A program made the translations under genes and the position numbers. Below the pieces are notes generated by a model. The model saw only the letters and a program-made list of their open reading frames with translations, was not told where the DNA came from and made no database searches. From NCBI GenBank assembly GCA_019914945.1, contig CM034101.1:5591188-5655187 (forward strand): a stretch of 64,000 nucleotides of DNA. Reading direction: 5' to 3'. The DNA comes from Typha latifolia. Lineage: Eukaryota > Streptophyta > Magnoliopsida > Poales > Typhaceae. Positions 24,430 through 36,100 of the stretch are shown here, piece by piece. Within the stretch, counting starts at the first letter, position 1, and every line of letters starts with the position of its first letter.

Positions 24430-26505
24430 AAAAGAGAGGGAAGGGTGGGGCACATGTCTTGCACGTGCCCACCCTCACCCCTCCTTTCTCCCTTGGCCTT
24501 ACTTGGCTTGACAAGCGGGTGCCTTTGTCAGGCAAAGGGGGAGGGAGGAGGGCAGGCCTAGCCCTCGCTGCGCACGCCATCGTCGACGTGTGAAAAGGGC
24601 AGATCAGGGGCAGAGGGCTGCCACCCTCCTTTCTCTCTCTCTCTCTCTCTCTCCCTATTTCTTCCCTTCCCCGAGGTTCCCTCCACTCACCTTCCTTCTC
24701 TTTCCACTATTCCCCTCCTCCTTCCAATCGTTGTCATGGTTGCCGCTGTCGTGGTCGGGCTAGCGAAGTCGTCATCATCGTCGGTAATTTCCCCCCTTCA
24801 TTCTTTCTTTTCTAAGTGGTGACGACACGATGCTTTGAGCACGACTTCATCCCCTCTCCACCTTCAGCAATGCAACGACGGTTGGCCATTGGCATCAATT
24901 CTTCCCCCCTCGTAGGGGTGGTGAGGGTGTGGGTAGGTGGGGGAGGGGAGGAGGTGCCTCCTCTCTAGTGCAGCACCCCGGCTTATTAAGTTGGAGACTA
25001 TCGGGATCAGGTTGGGTGATGCCCAGCCTGACAGCACTCAAGTGCACTCGGGCTCGGGCTAGGTGGTGCTAGCCCGACAGCCCTATCTTGGGCTGGGTAT
25101 AGCCCCACTCGTTAGTCTGAGCGTTTTGGCGTTTTGTTTCATTAATTCTTGGACTAGGCAGGGACTAAGTTGGGTCTTTTTCCTCATTGTTATTTTCAGT
25201 ATTATTAATTGTCCATTTTTTCTCTACCCCTATAAATTTAGAAATTAGTGCTGATCTAGCACCTTGGCTACAGGTTGGGCTTGGCCTAGCTCGACAGCCC
25301 TATCTTGGGCTAGGTATAGCCCCACTCGTTAGTCTGAGCGTTTTGTTTCATTAATTCTTGGACTAGGCAGGGACTAAGTTGGGTCTTTTTCCTCATTGTT
25401 ATTTTCAGTATTATTAATTGTCCATTTTTTTCTCTACCTCTATAAATTTAGAAATTAGTGCTGATCTAGTGATTCTGTAGAGCACCTTGGAACTATCGCT
25501 CACTCCAAAGCCAGCCCTGATTAAGTGGGGACTACTCATCACTAGGAGCTTTAGTGAATCTAGGCAAGTGATCTATCAATTCATATTTTATTGCTTGATG
25601 TGATGAATGACAACATGAGCATCTATGACATGCTAATTCATGTATCGTAGTGAAACCTATTTAAAACATTTATAGTGTTTAAGCTGAAGAGTAAGGGTAG
25701 GATGACGTGGACCTAGAGTACCCGATAACGCAGGGTAAGGGCATCTGTGAGCGACAGCTCATGAGTTACTACATAGTGGTGCGATGATGTGGAGCTCCAG
25801 GCTTAGATGAACATATTGACGTGCGATATTGACTAGGGTCCCTGGTCTGCAGTGGCGGACGACTAGTCATGCTGTTCACTAGGTGATAAGACGACGATTT
25901 TACTGCTAGGGTCTTCCTTATCTTGAGGGCCGCTATGATTGTTGAGCAAGTGTTGGTGGTCGAGACCCTATGTAGAAGGCATGCTATGTATAAGTGATAG
26001 ATAAAATAATTATAGTCTTATCAGACCATGCTAGCCATTTCACGACATGTATACTTCAATTTACGTTTTATTCAGTTACATAGTCAACATGTCATATCTT
26101 TCTACACTAGGTGTATTATTATTCATAATACTTAACTAGTGATAATGCCACCTACTGAGCGTTAGGCTCATTTCATGCTAATAATGGATGTAGATTGACT
26201 TATACCCTAACGGGATGTCTGACAGCAGCTTAGCTCGTAGGGCGATAGGACATTTCTTTTCAAGCTTTATTTATGTTCCTTATTGTAGCTACTCTGAGCA
26301 TGTACTGTTGTAAAGAATTCTTACCCCCTTTTATTGTATTATAGATGGATTTGTTGTGGCCTATAAGCTCTTTTTTTATTTTTCATTTAATTTATTTGAA
26401 TTTTTTCGTTCTTGGTGGCATGTTGTTGAGCTCCTAAACCCTCACGTGATACTCACATGAGGTAAGCATCATGAGAGTCACGTGGCAGAGTCCGGTTATT
26501 ACATA
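24430..26505 (+). mobile_element. Probable LTR of a second, chromovirus-like gypsy family
   Basis: The stretch CACCTACTGAGCGTTAGGCTCA (about 26150) followed by polyadenylation-like AT-rich sequence, and the end near GTCACGTGGCAGAGTCCGG, resemble the 3' part of Tekay/Del-type LTRs. No primer-binding site or coding sequence follows, and no second copy is in the window. Boundaries are therefore guesses and a solo LTR is most likely. Confidence 0.35.
25075..25469. repeat. Tandem duplication of about 180 bp
   Basis: 25075-25259 (starting CGACAGCCCTATCTTGGGCT) recurs at 25292-25469 nearly unchanged. The differences are one 8-bp deletion (one of two GCGTTTTG copies), one inserted T and a few substitutions. 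The repeats are separated by 32 bp. High identity suggests a fairly recent event. Confidence 0.9.
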
Positions 26506-27269
26506 ATTGAATTTCAGCAAATGAATATGTTCAGAATCAATTTCGTAGCTAAGCCAAAGATGTCCAATAAGGCAAATAAGTCAAATAAATCAAGTACATG
26601 CTAAAGTAAATATTAAGTGATGAATAAGCAAAGTATTTCCCCTAATCCTAGCTAGGGATAGAAATAAGATCTATATTTCCTTCTTTTCATTACAAATTAA
26701 CAAGGAAGAGTTAGACAGAGAGTATTATCCTAGGATGGAGATGGCATGACTGACGAAAGTCGGAGAGAAAGTCCTAGAAGCTATTGGTCAAATTGTCCAT
26801 CCAAACTATCAGATTGGCTATCTTATCAAGATGTCATACTGTCCATCTACCCATTTGGATGTTGAATCGACAAGTCAAGTCGCTTATAGTTGCTGGAGGT
26901 GCTAGCCCATCCTCCTCTCTCAAGCTCTATCTCCTCAACTCGAGGTTGAACTTGCTAAATCTGAGTCGCACTCTTCTGAATAGTGGTATCAATCAGCCTG
27001 AGGCATTGAACTACATCTTCGTATTGGTCTACAACAATGCACAATCGAGATATGAAAGCTCTGTAGGGTAAATTATTAGTTGTAAATATTGAAGCAATGA
27101 CACTCATCATATGTTGCAGCATTCGCTCTTCCTTTTCCTTCGGCAATAGGATGTAGAAGCTGATTAGGCTAAAAAATCTATAGTAGGGTTTCAGATTGCC
27201 TTGTCAACCTTTGTCTATTGAGGAACCATCTCAATCGGATCTTGACTCACGTCGTTGTGCACTTTAGTG
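26506..27269. other. Unassigned region
   Basis: Short frames only (95 codons + strand at 26784; 63 codons minus strand at 26955). Neither shows a clear domain, though the minus-strand one could be decayed retroelement gag. The stretch ends where an LTR begins at 27270. Confidence 0.4.
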
Positions 27270-27779
27270 TGATACGATCTTACCACAAGGGTCGAGTAAG
27301 TTAGGTTTGAGTCTAGATAGTTCATTTTGCTTATTACTTTTAAATTTGAATTAAAACAGATAATCCATGTTTATATGTGTTGTAGGTCGAGTTGGAAAGA
27401 ATATTGGTTTAACGTAATTCTTATCTTGCTTTTACCATTTAATCATAGTCATTTATTTTTATAAGAGTAGATCTAATATAGTAATCCTAATTCTACCTCG
27501 AAATCCTAGCTACCATCTACCTCCATGAACCACCCACACCTTTACAATCAATCTCCACCATCCCATGATCGGCTGCCACTCTTCGACGACCGCTACAACG
27601 TTAGTATTTCCATTTATGCATTGTTTCGACTTTTCTCTACTATTTCAATCATATCTTTTTACCATAACCTTAGAATAACTTCATTCAAAATCTATTAGAT
27701 CCAAGACTCTCGAAGCTACTACCCACAGGAATTTTCAAAATTTTATATGAACGAATCAAATTAAATCTTATTTATAGGA
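27270..27779 (+). repeat. LTR, family C
   Basis: About 510 bp. It aligns with 33232-33781 through TTTTAAATTTGAATTAAA, TAGGAGTAGATCTAATATAG-like and AACCCTAGCCACC-like blocks. It also has general similarity to family B LTRs. Confidence 0.7.
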
Positions 27780-27883
27780 GTGGTATTAAAGCCAGTATTC
27801 CTCGACTAATGGTGATCATGCGATCCAAAGCAAATCCGAGGGAGATTGTTGCCATAGGAGACTAAGAATTCATCTCTATCATT

Positions 27884-28063
27884 ATGGAAGCTTCTCTGGC
27901 ACCACCACCGCCACCACCAATCACTGCCATTGATGAATCACCCTTGTTGGTGAGGGCAATACTTGAATCTATAGAGGCTTCAAAGGATCTAATGAAGGAA
28001 GCCACAAAATTCACCATGGAGAACACCAAATGGCTCAACAAGGCGTTACAAACCTTGACATAG
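27884..28063 (+). pseudogene. gag N-terminal-like ORF of a non-autonomous gypsy element
   Basis: 59 codons: MEASLAPPPPPP, then a predicted helix ESIEASKDLMKEATKF and a stop. The arrangement (Pro-rich start, then charged helix) mirrors the 37932-38225 ORF, which also lies just after a Met primer site. The frame afterwards is interrupted. Confidence 0.5.
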
Positions 28064-28406
28064 GCCATCTTGACCTAGCACCACCGCCCATCGCTGCCAA
28101 CCATGGTCGAATCGGTCCCTAATGGTGAGAAAACTAAAACTGTGAGGGAGATGAAGAAACAGCCCAAACCACAGCCAAAGCACCTCCTCTAGCCAAAGTA
28201 AAGCTACGCCATCTCCTGCAAATTGGCCCCGCCGCTGTAGTGACGTCGGAGTAGGCCCTAGCGATAGTCCCAATGCCATCTTCCCCAGTCGCAAGGGAAG
28301 TTAGGTCCCAAAACTCTAATTTGCTTCCATCGATGAAACATGCCCTCTTGGCCCAAACCACCATTGCCAGTCTCTTCCTTAGGACCTCCACACTCGAGCC
28401 ATAGCT

Positions 28407-28614
28407 ACCATTCACACCAGTGCTGGTCGGAAGACCATCGTCGATGGCCTTCCATGCTATAGCAAACCCATAGCTAGTGGCCTTGAGTTCGGCACTTCTG
28501 CAACCGTCTACCATTCACACCAGCACTGGTCGAAAGACCATCATTGATGGCCTTCCATGCTATAGCAAACCCACAGCTAGTGGCTAGTGGCCTCGAGTTT
28601 GGCACTTCTGCGAC
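28407..28614. repeat. 103-bp tandem duplication inside the 27.3-kb element
   Basis: The unit starting ACCATTCACACCAG occurs at 28407-28509 and 28510-28614. The copies differ by a few substitutions and a small TAGTGGC insertion. Confidence 0.9.
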
Positions 28615-29324
28615 TATTGATAGGCACAATTAGCTTCCTCTACCCAATTATCAACTAATGGTGCCCACTTGAGTAGCCGATCATCATCGAGTGGTCGAAT
28701 TCAAAGGCTACATTCACTATGAGATACTCCAAGCCATACCTTGTTAGGGCGACTTCCTCGAGCCTCTTCACCATCGGGACTCCACATTAGTGGGGCCCTA
28801 GGCACCAATCATGATCACTAGGGGCCAATGAGCTCGTCGAAGATGTGCCATGGATACCCATGCATCAAGTCAAGCCCAAGCTCAATAATCTTCTTCCACC
28901 ATTGCTCGTCGACGTTTCGGGGCCATGAGGTTCCACTAGACATCGCCTATCGCTAGCTAGGGACCCTACCCACCACCATTGAGGCTACAATGGCTTGTGG
29001 TAATGCCCCCAAGCCAAAACTATAATTCGGCCTTAGGGTTAGGATTATAGGTGGAAGGGATGAAGTACATGTATCTTGAGGCAAGCTAAATTTTTGCAAA
29101 TCAGCTCAACTACCTCATGTGACTCTATTTGGGACTCATGAGCATAATTTTGGGCCTAAGTATGAGCTTGAGGATGACTAGTGAAACAACTCGATAGGAC
29201 CGCTTTAGTTGACTTAGCCAAACTTGCATGCAGCCCGAGCATGACGTGAGCCAGACCTTTGAGCCCATGAGCACGACATGAGCGAGAAGGTCCATCTCAC
29301 ATACTAGTAACTTTGAGGACAATT

Positions 29325-29570
29325 GTTATGGATCGTGCATCCATTCTTGATCAAGCTCGGATGCTAGGAAGTAGTCCACGTAGTCGGAGTAAAATATTCT
29401 TAAAATATACTTCTGTAGTCAAAAAATTATGAAACTAGTGGTGATCATTTCGTATCTTCCTGATCTACATTTTTGATATTCACTCCCTTTGTACATTGTA
29501 ACAACACCTGGGGCAAAAATATGCAATATTGCGGTAAAGGTGGAGACGATGAGTGATGGTGATGATGGCG
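29325..29570 (-). mobile_element. Reverse LTR fragment (family A)
   Basis: TTGTTATGGATCG... at 29325 matches the start of the reverse LTR at 32346 for about 245 bp (AAGCTCGGATGCTAGGAAG, AAAAATATGCAATATTG). It then breaks off at the family-B LTR at 29571, so it lacks its 5' two-thirds. Confidence 0.7.
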
Positions 29571-30143
29571 TGTTACGGACAAGATCTGGAACGATTCGTC
29601 TGTAGGATAATTATGAAAATTTAGGTGGATGTAGCCTCATGAGGTAGGGTTCTAATGGCTCTAGTTTTACCTAAATCGAAGGTCTGGATGAAAAATACAA
29701 AAATAAAATAGTGGAGATAGGTCAGAGAGGGTAGAACAGTAATTTTCAACATTGTGGCAGTCGTCGGAGGGTGGTGGACGGCCAAGGGTGATGGTGGATG
29801 GCCGTGTAGTAGGGTGGCTGCTGGAGGTAGGAGGTGGCTAGGGTTTGGATGCTTGAAAGGCATCTACGATTAAGATCTACTCCTATGAAGATAAAGACAA
29901 TCTAACAATAATTGTAAAAAAGATAAGGATGAAAATAATAACTGGCTAAACTCAAATTTTTCTTAATGATTCAATTCCCTCATTATCAATACATGTCCAC
30001 TCCTATTTATATGAGTAAAAATCTATAGCGAATCGGATTCACATGCGGATTATCCAATTTATTTGAAATTCAAACAAAACAAGAAATATATCCCATAGGT
30101 TGTGTCCATGCATGAGATAAGTCAGTGTTGTCAAATCACATCA
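29571..30143 (-). repeat. 3' LTR (family B) of a minus-strand gag-protease element
   Basis: TGTTACGGAC...CACATCA on +, i.e. TGATGTG...CGTAACA in sense. It lies directly downstream (minus sense) of the gag-protease remnant and is similar to the LTRs at 8071, 34711 and 37346. Confidence 0.75.
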
Positions 30144-31477
30144 ACAATGTGGCAGAAGCATGGTGGATTGATCAACGGGTGCTTCTTCTTCCTTCATATG
30201 GGTCTATTGACTCTGGATTAATTGCATTAGAGGTCCATGGCACCTAGTCCTTGGCAGTCCCACCATCGACTGAAGTTGGGCTCCAAGTCGCAGTCGAATT
30301 TTGTCTAACCGCACTCGTTTGCCACTTCCTTTGAAATCCATCCATACTTTTGAAAAGTCAAAGGTCACCGGGCCCAAACTTTTCATCCATTGAGTTCCCA
30401 ATACAATGTCAGCCTCTTGTAAGGTCAAGAGTGAAGATCCAAGGTGAAGAAATTGCCTTGAATCTTCAAAAGAACCCCTCAGCTTACGCCGTTCACCCGG
30501 AGCGTCGTGCGTCTCCCAAAGCTACATCGAATCTAGAGGTAGCGTTTATTGCCATTCCTATCTTCTTGACCACACGTTCATCCATGAAGTTGTGGGTGTT
30601 CCCGATGTCAATGAGGATCCTCACTATTTGATTCTTTACGGTGCCATCGACCCGAAGCGTCCTTGGTGTATTAGCGTTGGTGTAGGCATGCATGGAGATC
30701 TCGGCATGGACCTCCTCATTACTCTCCAAGGCTTCCTAGTCTTCCGCCAAGTCCTCTACTTCATCTTCCACCACTTCCTCTTCCTCCACATCCTCTGCTT
30801 CATCCAACACCATCATTGTGGCTGCTGGTCGGGCACGTTTGTGCCTAGGAATGAATCGTTCATCACAATAAAAGCACAACCATTTAGCTCTTCTTTCTTT
30901 AACTTAGGCTAGGGTAAGTCTTCTCATGGTAACTTGGGGAGGTCTCCTCACCTCTGGTTGTGGCCGTGGAAGCAATCTTGCACCTATTGTCCTCGGTGGA
31001 GCTGTCGACTCATGATGTGTGGCTATGATTTGCTGAGGCACTCGTCTAAACTCCGTGGTGCGCTAGCCCTCTTTTGCTGCAAACCGAAGCTCTCGAAGCT
31101 TCTCTTCCATCAATTGAGTTGTTGCAAAAGCCTCAAGCAATGTGGTTGGTCGAGCAGCCTTCACTTTGGCTTAAATAGCATCAGCAAACTCCTCCCACGT
31201 TCGATAGGGCTGAGCTCGATTGGTGGCCTGGTTCCATCGGATGGCGGTGTCTTCGATATGAAATGATGCTAACAACACCTTTTGTGCATTAGGTGTTCAC
31301 TAGTACTCAAAGAATTGCTCTATTCGATAAACCCAATTGAGTGAATCTCCTCAGCTGAAAGGTGGGAAGTTGAGGCGAATAGTTCCTACACGGATGTCGT
31401 GTTCTTATTCATGTCGGTTGGGCCTTCTTTCCCTTGGGTTTAGTCCAGCATCCCTAGGATGATATTGAGGGGTCGCT
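30144..31477 (-). pseudogene. gag: Ty3/gypsy gag-protease remnant without RT or integrase
   Basis: Minus-strand order from 31450 down: capsid-type segment (WVYRIEQFF, then LLASFHIEDTAIRWNQ), zinc knuckle CFYCDERFIPRHK at about 30840-30880, an acidic linker (EDVEEEEVVEDEVED) and a protease. The protease reads LIDIGNTHNFMDERVV at about 30560-30600, where the family has DSG, and LGTQWMKSLGPVTFDFSK at 30340-30400. Right after the protease the sequence reaches the LTR at 30143, so RT, RNase H and integrase are absent. The N-terminus is cut where a forward LTR starts at 31478. In-frame stops and frameshifts are present. Confidence 0.8.
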
Positions 31478-32326
31478 TGATGTGATTCAGACCCACCGAG
31501 TCATCTCGAGCATGGATACACCCTATGGGAGTCTACTTTTATTGTTGTTTTAATTATTTTCTTCAGAAAATAAAGATTTTGTATGTTGCTTTCGAACGCG
31601 AGAGGGTTGCGTTCGAACGCCCTTTGCAAACGCCTGCGCGTTCGCATTGACAGAGAACGTTGTGCGTTCGAATGCACTTGATCCAGTTTGAACGCTTGCG
31701 TGCGAACGCCTACATACGTTCGCATCAGCAAAGAACAAGATTTCCGCATTCGAACGCGTTCAACCCCGTTCGAATGCGATCGACGAGAATTCATTGTTTC
31801 TAGGGTTATTATTGGTCATTTTTAGCTTATTTGGTTAGCCTCTTAAGGTGTAGATGGCAATAAAAAGGATTATTATGAATGAATATTGATTTCTTATCTC
31901 TTCCCTTTCTCTCTACCCTAATCTTTCTTCCTCTTTATTCAAGCCTTAGTCGTGCGCCATCTCGATGCCGGTGATCTTCTAATCTCCCTTGTCTGTTGAG
32001 TCCTCCCTCCTCCTTGGGATCTCGACCACTTCTCCCCCTTCATCCTTATCTCCTTAACACTACGATCCATCCATCCCATCACTATTATCATCCCTCTTTC
32101 CCATCATCACCATCACCCCACTTTTGTATATATTTGTCCTAGTTGCAGTCAGAATCTGCAATGATCATAAATACCAAAAATGTAGATCAAGAGAGTTACG
32201 GATCAATTACCTCTAGTTTCATAATTTTATGTCTAAGATAAAATATTTGGTGATTATTTTCCCCCGACTGCACGGGCTTCTTCCTTCCATTCGACCTTGA
32301 TCAGGTAGCGGACACTCTGTCCATCA
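31478..32326 (+). repeat. Family A LTR, forward, with GCGTTCGAACGC array
   Basis: 849 bp, TGATGTGATTC...TCCATCA (5-bp terminal inversion TGATG/CATCA). It contains a cluster of TTCGAACGC-type palindromes at about 31590-31790, then a leader-like CT-rich part. It is the tail-to-tail partner of 32346-33206. Confidence 0.8.
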
Positions 32327-32345
32327 AATATTTGGTGATACTAGT

Positions 32346-33206
32346 TGTTATGGATTGTTTGTCCGTTCCCGATCAAGCTCGGATGCTAGGAAGCATCCGC
32401 ACAGTTGGAGGAGAATATTCTTAAAATATTCTTCCATAGTCAGAAAATTATTAAACTCATGGCGATCGTTTCGTATCTTCCGATCTGCATTTTGATATTC
32501 ACGCCCTTCACAGATTCAGACTGCACCTGGTGCAAAAATATGCAATATTGTAGTGAAGGTGGAGAGGACGGGTGATGGTGATGATGGTGATAAAAGTGGT
32601 GATAAATTTGTTGACACGTGGTGTTGAAGGGATAGGGGGGGGAGGGGAGAAGTTGGTTGAGATCCCAAGGAGGAGGGAGGACTCGATAGTCAAGGGGAGT
32701 TAGAGGTAACTGGCATTAAGATGACACACAGCTAGGGCTTAAACGAGAAGGGAGAAGAGTTAGGGTAGAGGAGGAAGGGAAGAAAATTCAATATTCATTC
32801 TTAATCCCCACTTAGGTTGCCATCCACATTTTAAGAGGCTAACCTAACAAGCCAAACTAATAAGTAATGATCCTAGAAATATTGCATTCTCATTGAACAC
32901 GTTCGAACAGGGCCAAGCGCATTCAAACGCGCAATTTGCGTTTAGTGTCAATGCAAACATATGCAAGCTTTCGCACTCGTGCGTTCGAACGAGGTTGAGC
33001 GCGTTTGAATGCACAATTTGGGTTCTCTATCAATGCGAATGTATGTAGGCGTTCGCAAGGGACCTTCAAACACGACCACCCCATGTTCAAACACGACATC
33101 CAGAATTCTTATTTTTTTTTGAAGAAAACAACTAAATAAAATAAGAAATGGATCCCATAGGTTGTATCCATGCACGAGATAACTTAGTGTGGTCCAAATC
33201 ACATCA
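32346..33206 (-). repeat. Family A LTR, reverse, with GCGTTCGAACGC array
   Basis: 861 bp, TGTTATGG...CACATCA on +. It aligns along its whole length with the reverse complement of 31478-32326. Decayed palindromes lie at 32890-33100. Only 19 bp separate the two LTR ends. Confidence 0.8.
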
Positions 33207-33231
33207 ACAATGTGCTGGAAGCATGGTAAAT

Positions 33232-33781
33232 TGATACAGTACAATAATAAGAGTTGGGTCAATTATGTTGAGTTTAGTTAGTTGATTTTGTTTATTATTT
33301 TTAAATTTGAATTAAAGCAAATAATCAAAATATGTACGCCCAGACTCGACCCACTATGTCTCTACTCTTATAAATACGAGCGGTCATTGTTTATTTGGAG
33401 GGGAGATCATGGAATAAATATGTGTTTAAGTTAATTTCTTATCTAGCTTTAATTGTTTAATCATAGCTGTTTATTTTTATAGGAGTAGATCTAATATAGT
33501 AATCTTAATTCTACCTCAAAACCCTAGCCACCATTTACCTTCACGAGCCACCAACCCTTATGGCTAATTTTCACGTCCTACGCCTATACATCACCCTCCG
33601 AGCACTGCCACAAGTCAGTATTTCTATTTCTTCCCTATTTCGATCTTTCTCCACTATTTTAGTTACTCCTAGCTTTGAAATCACTTCATTCCAAATGCAT
33701 TAGATTTGAGACTCACGAGGCTACCACCCTTAAGAATTTCAAAAGTTTTTATGCATGGATCAGGTAGATTTAGTTGTAACA
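33232..33781 (+). repeat. Family C LTR, forward
   Basis: 550 bp, TGATACAGTAC...GTTGTAACA, matching 27270-27779. It is preceded by a PPT-like GCTGGAAGCATGGTAAAT, so it was a 3' LTR. The interior of its element has been replaced by the reverse family A LTR 25 bp away. Confidence 0.7.
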
Positions 33782-34710
33782 TAGAAATTGTAGATTTTTA
33801 TTCATGGGAGTAACGATAACTAGGACGTTCAACTCGTGAAAAGAGGCAAACGGAGATGAAAATATCTACCATAATTTTTAACTGCACCCCTGTAACATTC
33901 ATGTAGAATTCGCGGACCAAATCAAAATATGCTTAACCTTGAGTTAATAATCCATTTCACCCACGAATAGTGGAAGATGTGGAGGGATATCATCATCAGC
34001 AAAGTCTCTCATTATCACTTCTCTATTTGTCAAAACAGGCTGATGCCTAAACAATGCGTTATAACGAAGTTTTGATTCATCTATGAGAAATAGCTTGGGG
34101 AAGTGAGCTTCTTCTTACTCTTGGGGTACACCATACTCAGATACTCGATACTCGAAAGCCCCATGAAAATCCAAGATTTTGCAAAATTTTCATGAAAATC
34201 CGAATTGAAATCAAACTCAAATCAAATTGAAAATGTGAATAAATTGAAGAACAACTTAGATCTCGAATAGAGAAAGAAATCCAAGCCAAATCCACTCGAA
34301 ATATAGAGATCAATGTTCTAGCGTGTAGATCTAGGTGGGAAGAAAAGTTTTCAAAGAAAAACCAAAATGCCCGCAAGGTTTTATTATCGGATCGGTAACA
34401 ACATCTGGATGTTCGAGAATGCCTTTCAGATGGGACTAGGGCACCCGTAGCCTTTCCCAAAGTCGTCCTCACGGGCCAAGGTACGTTGGGACACCAAATC
34501 AGAATTCTTTTTACAGAATGCTTTTTTTTTGCCAAAAATCTAGAAATTTGAGAAATCAATTTTCCAAAGTCTTCAACATAATTTATCAGATAAATCTAAG
34601 GCAAAAAAATCTGCAGGAAAGATAGAAATCATGTAAAACAAATATGTGGAGTAAAAACTGACATGTCAAAATATTCCAATCCAAATAGAAATATATTAAA
34701 CTCTGATCAA
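33782..34710. other. Unassigned region
   Basis: Contains a 140-codon minus-strand frame (34137-34559) with no recognisable domain. Its low-complexity composition suggests LTR or leader sequence rather than a gene. Confidence 0.4.
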
Positions 34711-35254
34711 TGTTACGAATTAGACATCTGGGTGTAAAAAAATTATTAAAATTTATTCATGGTACCCTCACGAGTTAGAGATCTAATAATTTTAGTTTTA
34801 AGTAAATCGGAGGTCTAAATAAAAAGATATAATAAAATAGTAGAGCAAGGTTAGAACGGGGCAAAACAATAAATATCTAACATTGCGGTAGTCAATGGAG
34901 GGTGGCGGACGGCCAAGGGTGGTGGTGGACGATTGTAGAGTAAGATAGCTGCTGGTGAAGGAAGGTGGCTAGGGTTTTGAAGATCGAAATGTTTCTTCAG
35001 ATATGATCTATTTTTAAAAAGATAAGGACAATCTAACGACTATATGAAAAGATAAGACGAAAAAAATAATTTGGTTAAACTCAGATTCATTTAATGATAA
35101 TTTATCAACACATGACCACTTCTAGGAGTAAAAATTTTAGCAAATCGGATCTATATGCAGATTATTCAATTTTTTTAAATTTTAAAATAATAAGATAAAG
35201 CTAATTAACTAACTTAACTTGACTCGACTTAACCCACATGGTTGTATTATAGCA
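34711..35254 (-). repeat. Family B LTR (3' LTR of a minus-strand gag-only element)
   Basis: TGTTACGAAT...TTATAGCA on +. It is followed at 35255-35287 by the inverse of the PPT landmark, including CTTGTCCTCAAGG, so it is the 3' LTR of the gag remnant to its right. Confidence 0.75.
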
Positions 35255-35287
35255 ATCCACCACGCTTCTGATATCTTGTCCTCAAGG

Positions 35288-36100
35288 TGACTAGCTTCTC
35301 GCGTTCTTGTACTTGTATAGCTTGTCGTGTCATTCAATGGACTCAGGTTCATCTTTTTTGAGTCCACCTAGGAACATAATGTGGGCTGGCTAGCACTTGT
35401 ATTTATGAGTGAGGGTAAATTGGTCATCATAGTAAAAATACAAGCCTTTCCTTCTGTGCTCCAAGTTATTGAGTAAAAAGCAGCACAAAATTATCTGGCG
35501 GTTGGGCTGAACAGTCTGTGCAAGCTAAGTTAGGATAAATGCAATCTCTAGTGGGCTGTAGGCTTGGGCCATCTTTCTTCTATCTTTCTTATAAATCTAG
35601 TTCAATTGATCTAAATTGGACTTCATCAAAATAGCTAAGGATAATACATCATCAGAAGCAGTAGGCATCAAAGCCTTGACCTCAGTTTGAATGTTAGGTC
35701 TAAGCCCACTAATAAAGGTGCCGAGTCAAACTAGTTTATTGATTGTATCAACCTAGTCAACTTAGCCTAAAAGTCCTCATACTGGGTCAGACCATACTGA
35801 GCACAAATTGCATCCGCAAAGTCCTACTAAGACTCGAATGGTCAAGTCTGCTTAGCTAACTGGTACTACCTAATTGCCACGCCCTCCAAGTGGAATGAAG
35901 CTAATTGGATTTTCTGGTGGTCGGGCATGCCTTAGTACGTGAAAAACTATTCTGCTAGATAGGTCTAGTCTAGCGAGTGACGATCCAATCTTGGATCCCA
36001 AAATATTGCCTGTCATTGCAGGCCAAGTGACCTCGTGGTCGAGACTAATCATGTGGGTCATAGGCCCACGAGTTTGGCTCATGTTGGGCCCGGGTTGCAT
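35288..36100 (-). pseudogene. gag: Ty3/gypsy gag remnant joined directly to the 3' end
   Basis: Minus-strand translation gives PDHQKIQLASFHLEGVAIR, then DFADAICAQYGLTQYEDF and, near 35440, GLYFYYDDQFTLTHKYKC. The last is the gypsy zinc knuckle with both leading cysteines changed to Tyr. After about 150 bp the PPT and LTR follow. All of protease, RT, RNase H and integrase are missing. Many stops. Confidence 0.7.

Larger units (their letters stand above)
27270..29324 (+). mobile_element. Truncated gypsy-type element: LTR, primer site, gag-like leader
   Basis: An LTR of family C (27270-27779, starting TGATACGATC) is followed at 27781-27793 by TGGTATTAAAGCC, a two-mismatch version of the Met primer site. 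A gag-like start comes next. The remaining 1.2 kb shows only broken Pro-rich frames and a 103-bp tandem duplication. It ends at CTTTGAGGACAA (about 29308-29319), the landmark that precedes the 3' LTR in sister elements. Instead of a forward 3' LTR there is a reverse LTR fragment, so the end has been rearranged. Confidence 0.6.

Noticed and set aside
31590..31790. Clusters of GCGTTCGAACGC that superficially resemble a repeat-spacer array
   Set aside because: Units are short palindromes at irregular spacing inside plant LTRs. No CRISPR repeat length, spacers or cas genes.
34137..34559. 140-codon minus-strand open frame
   Set aside because: No recognisable motif, biased composition and position between LTRs; probably chance.
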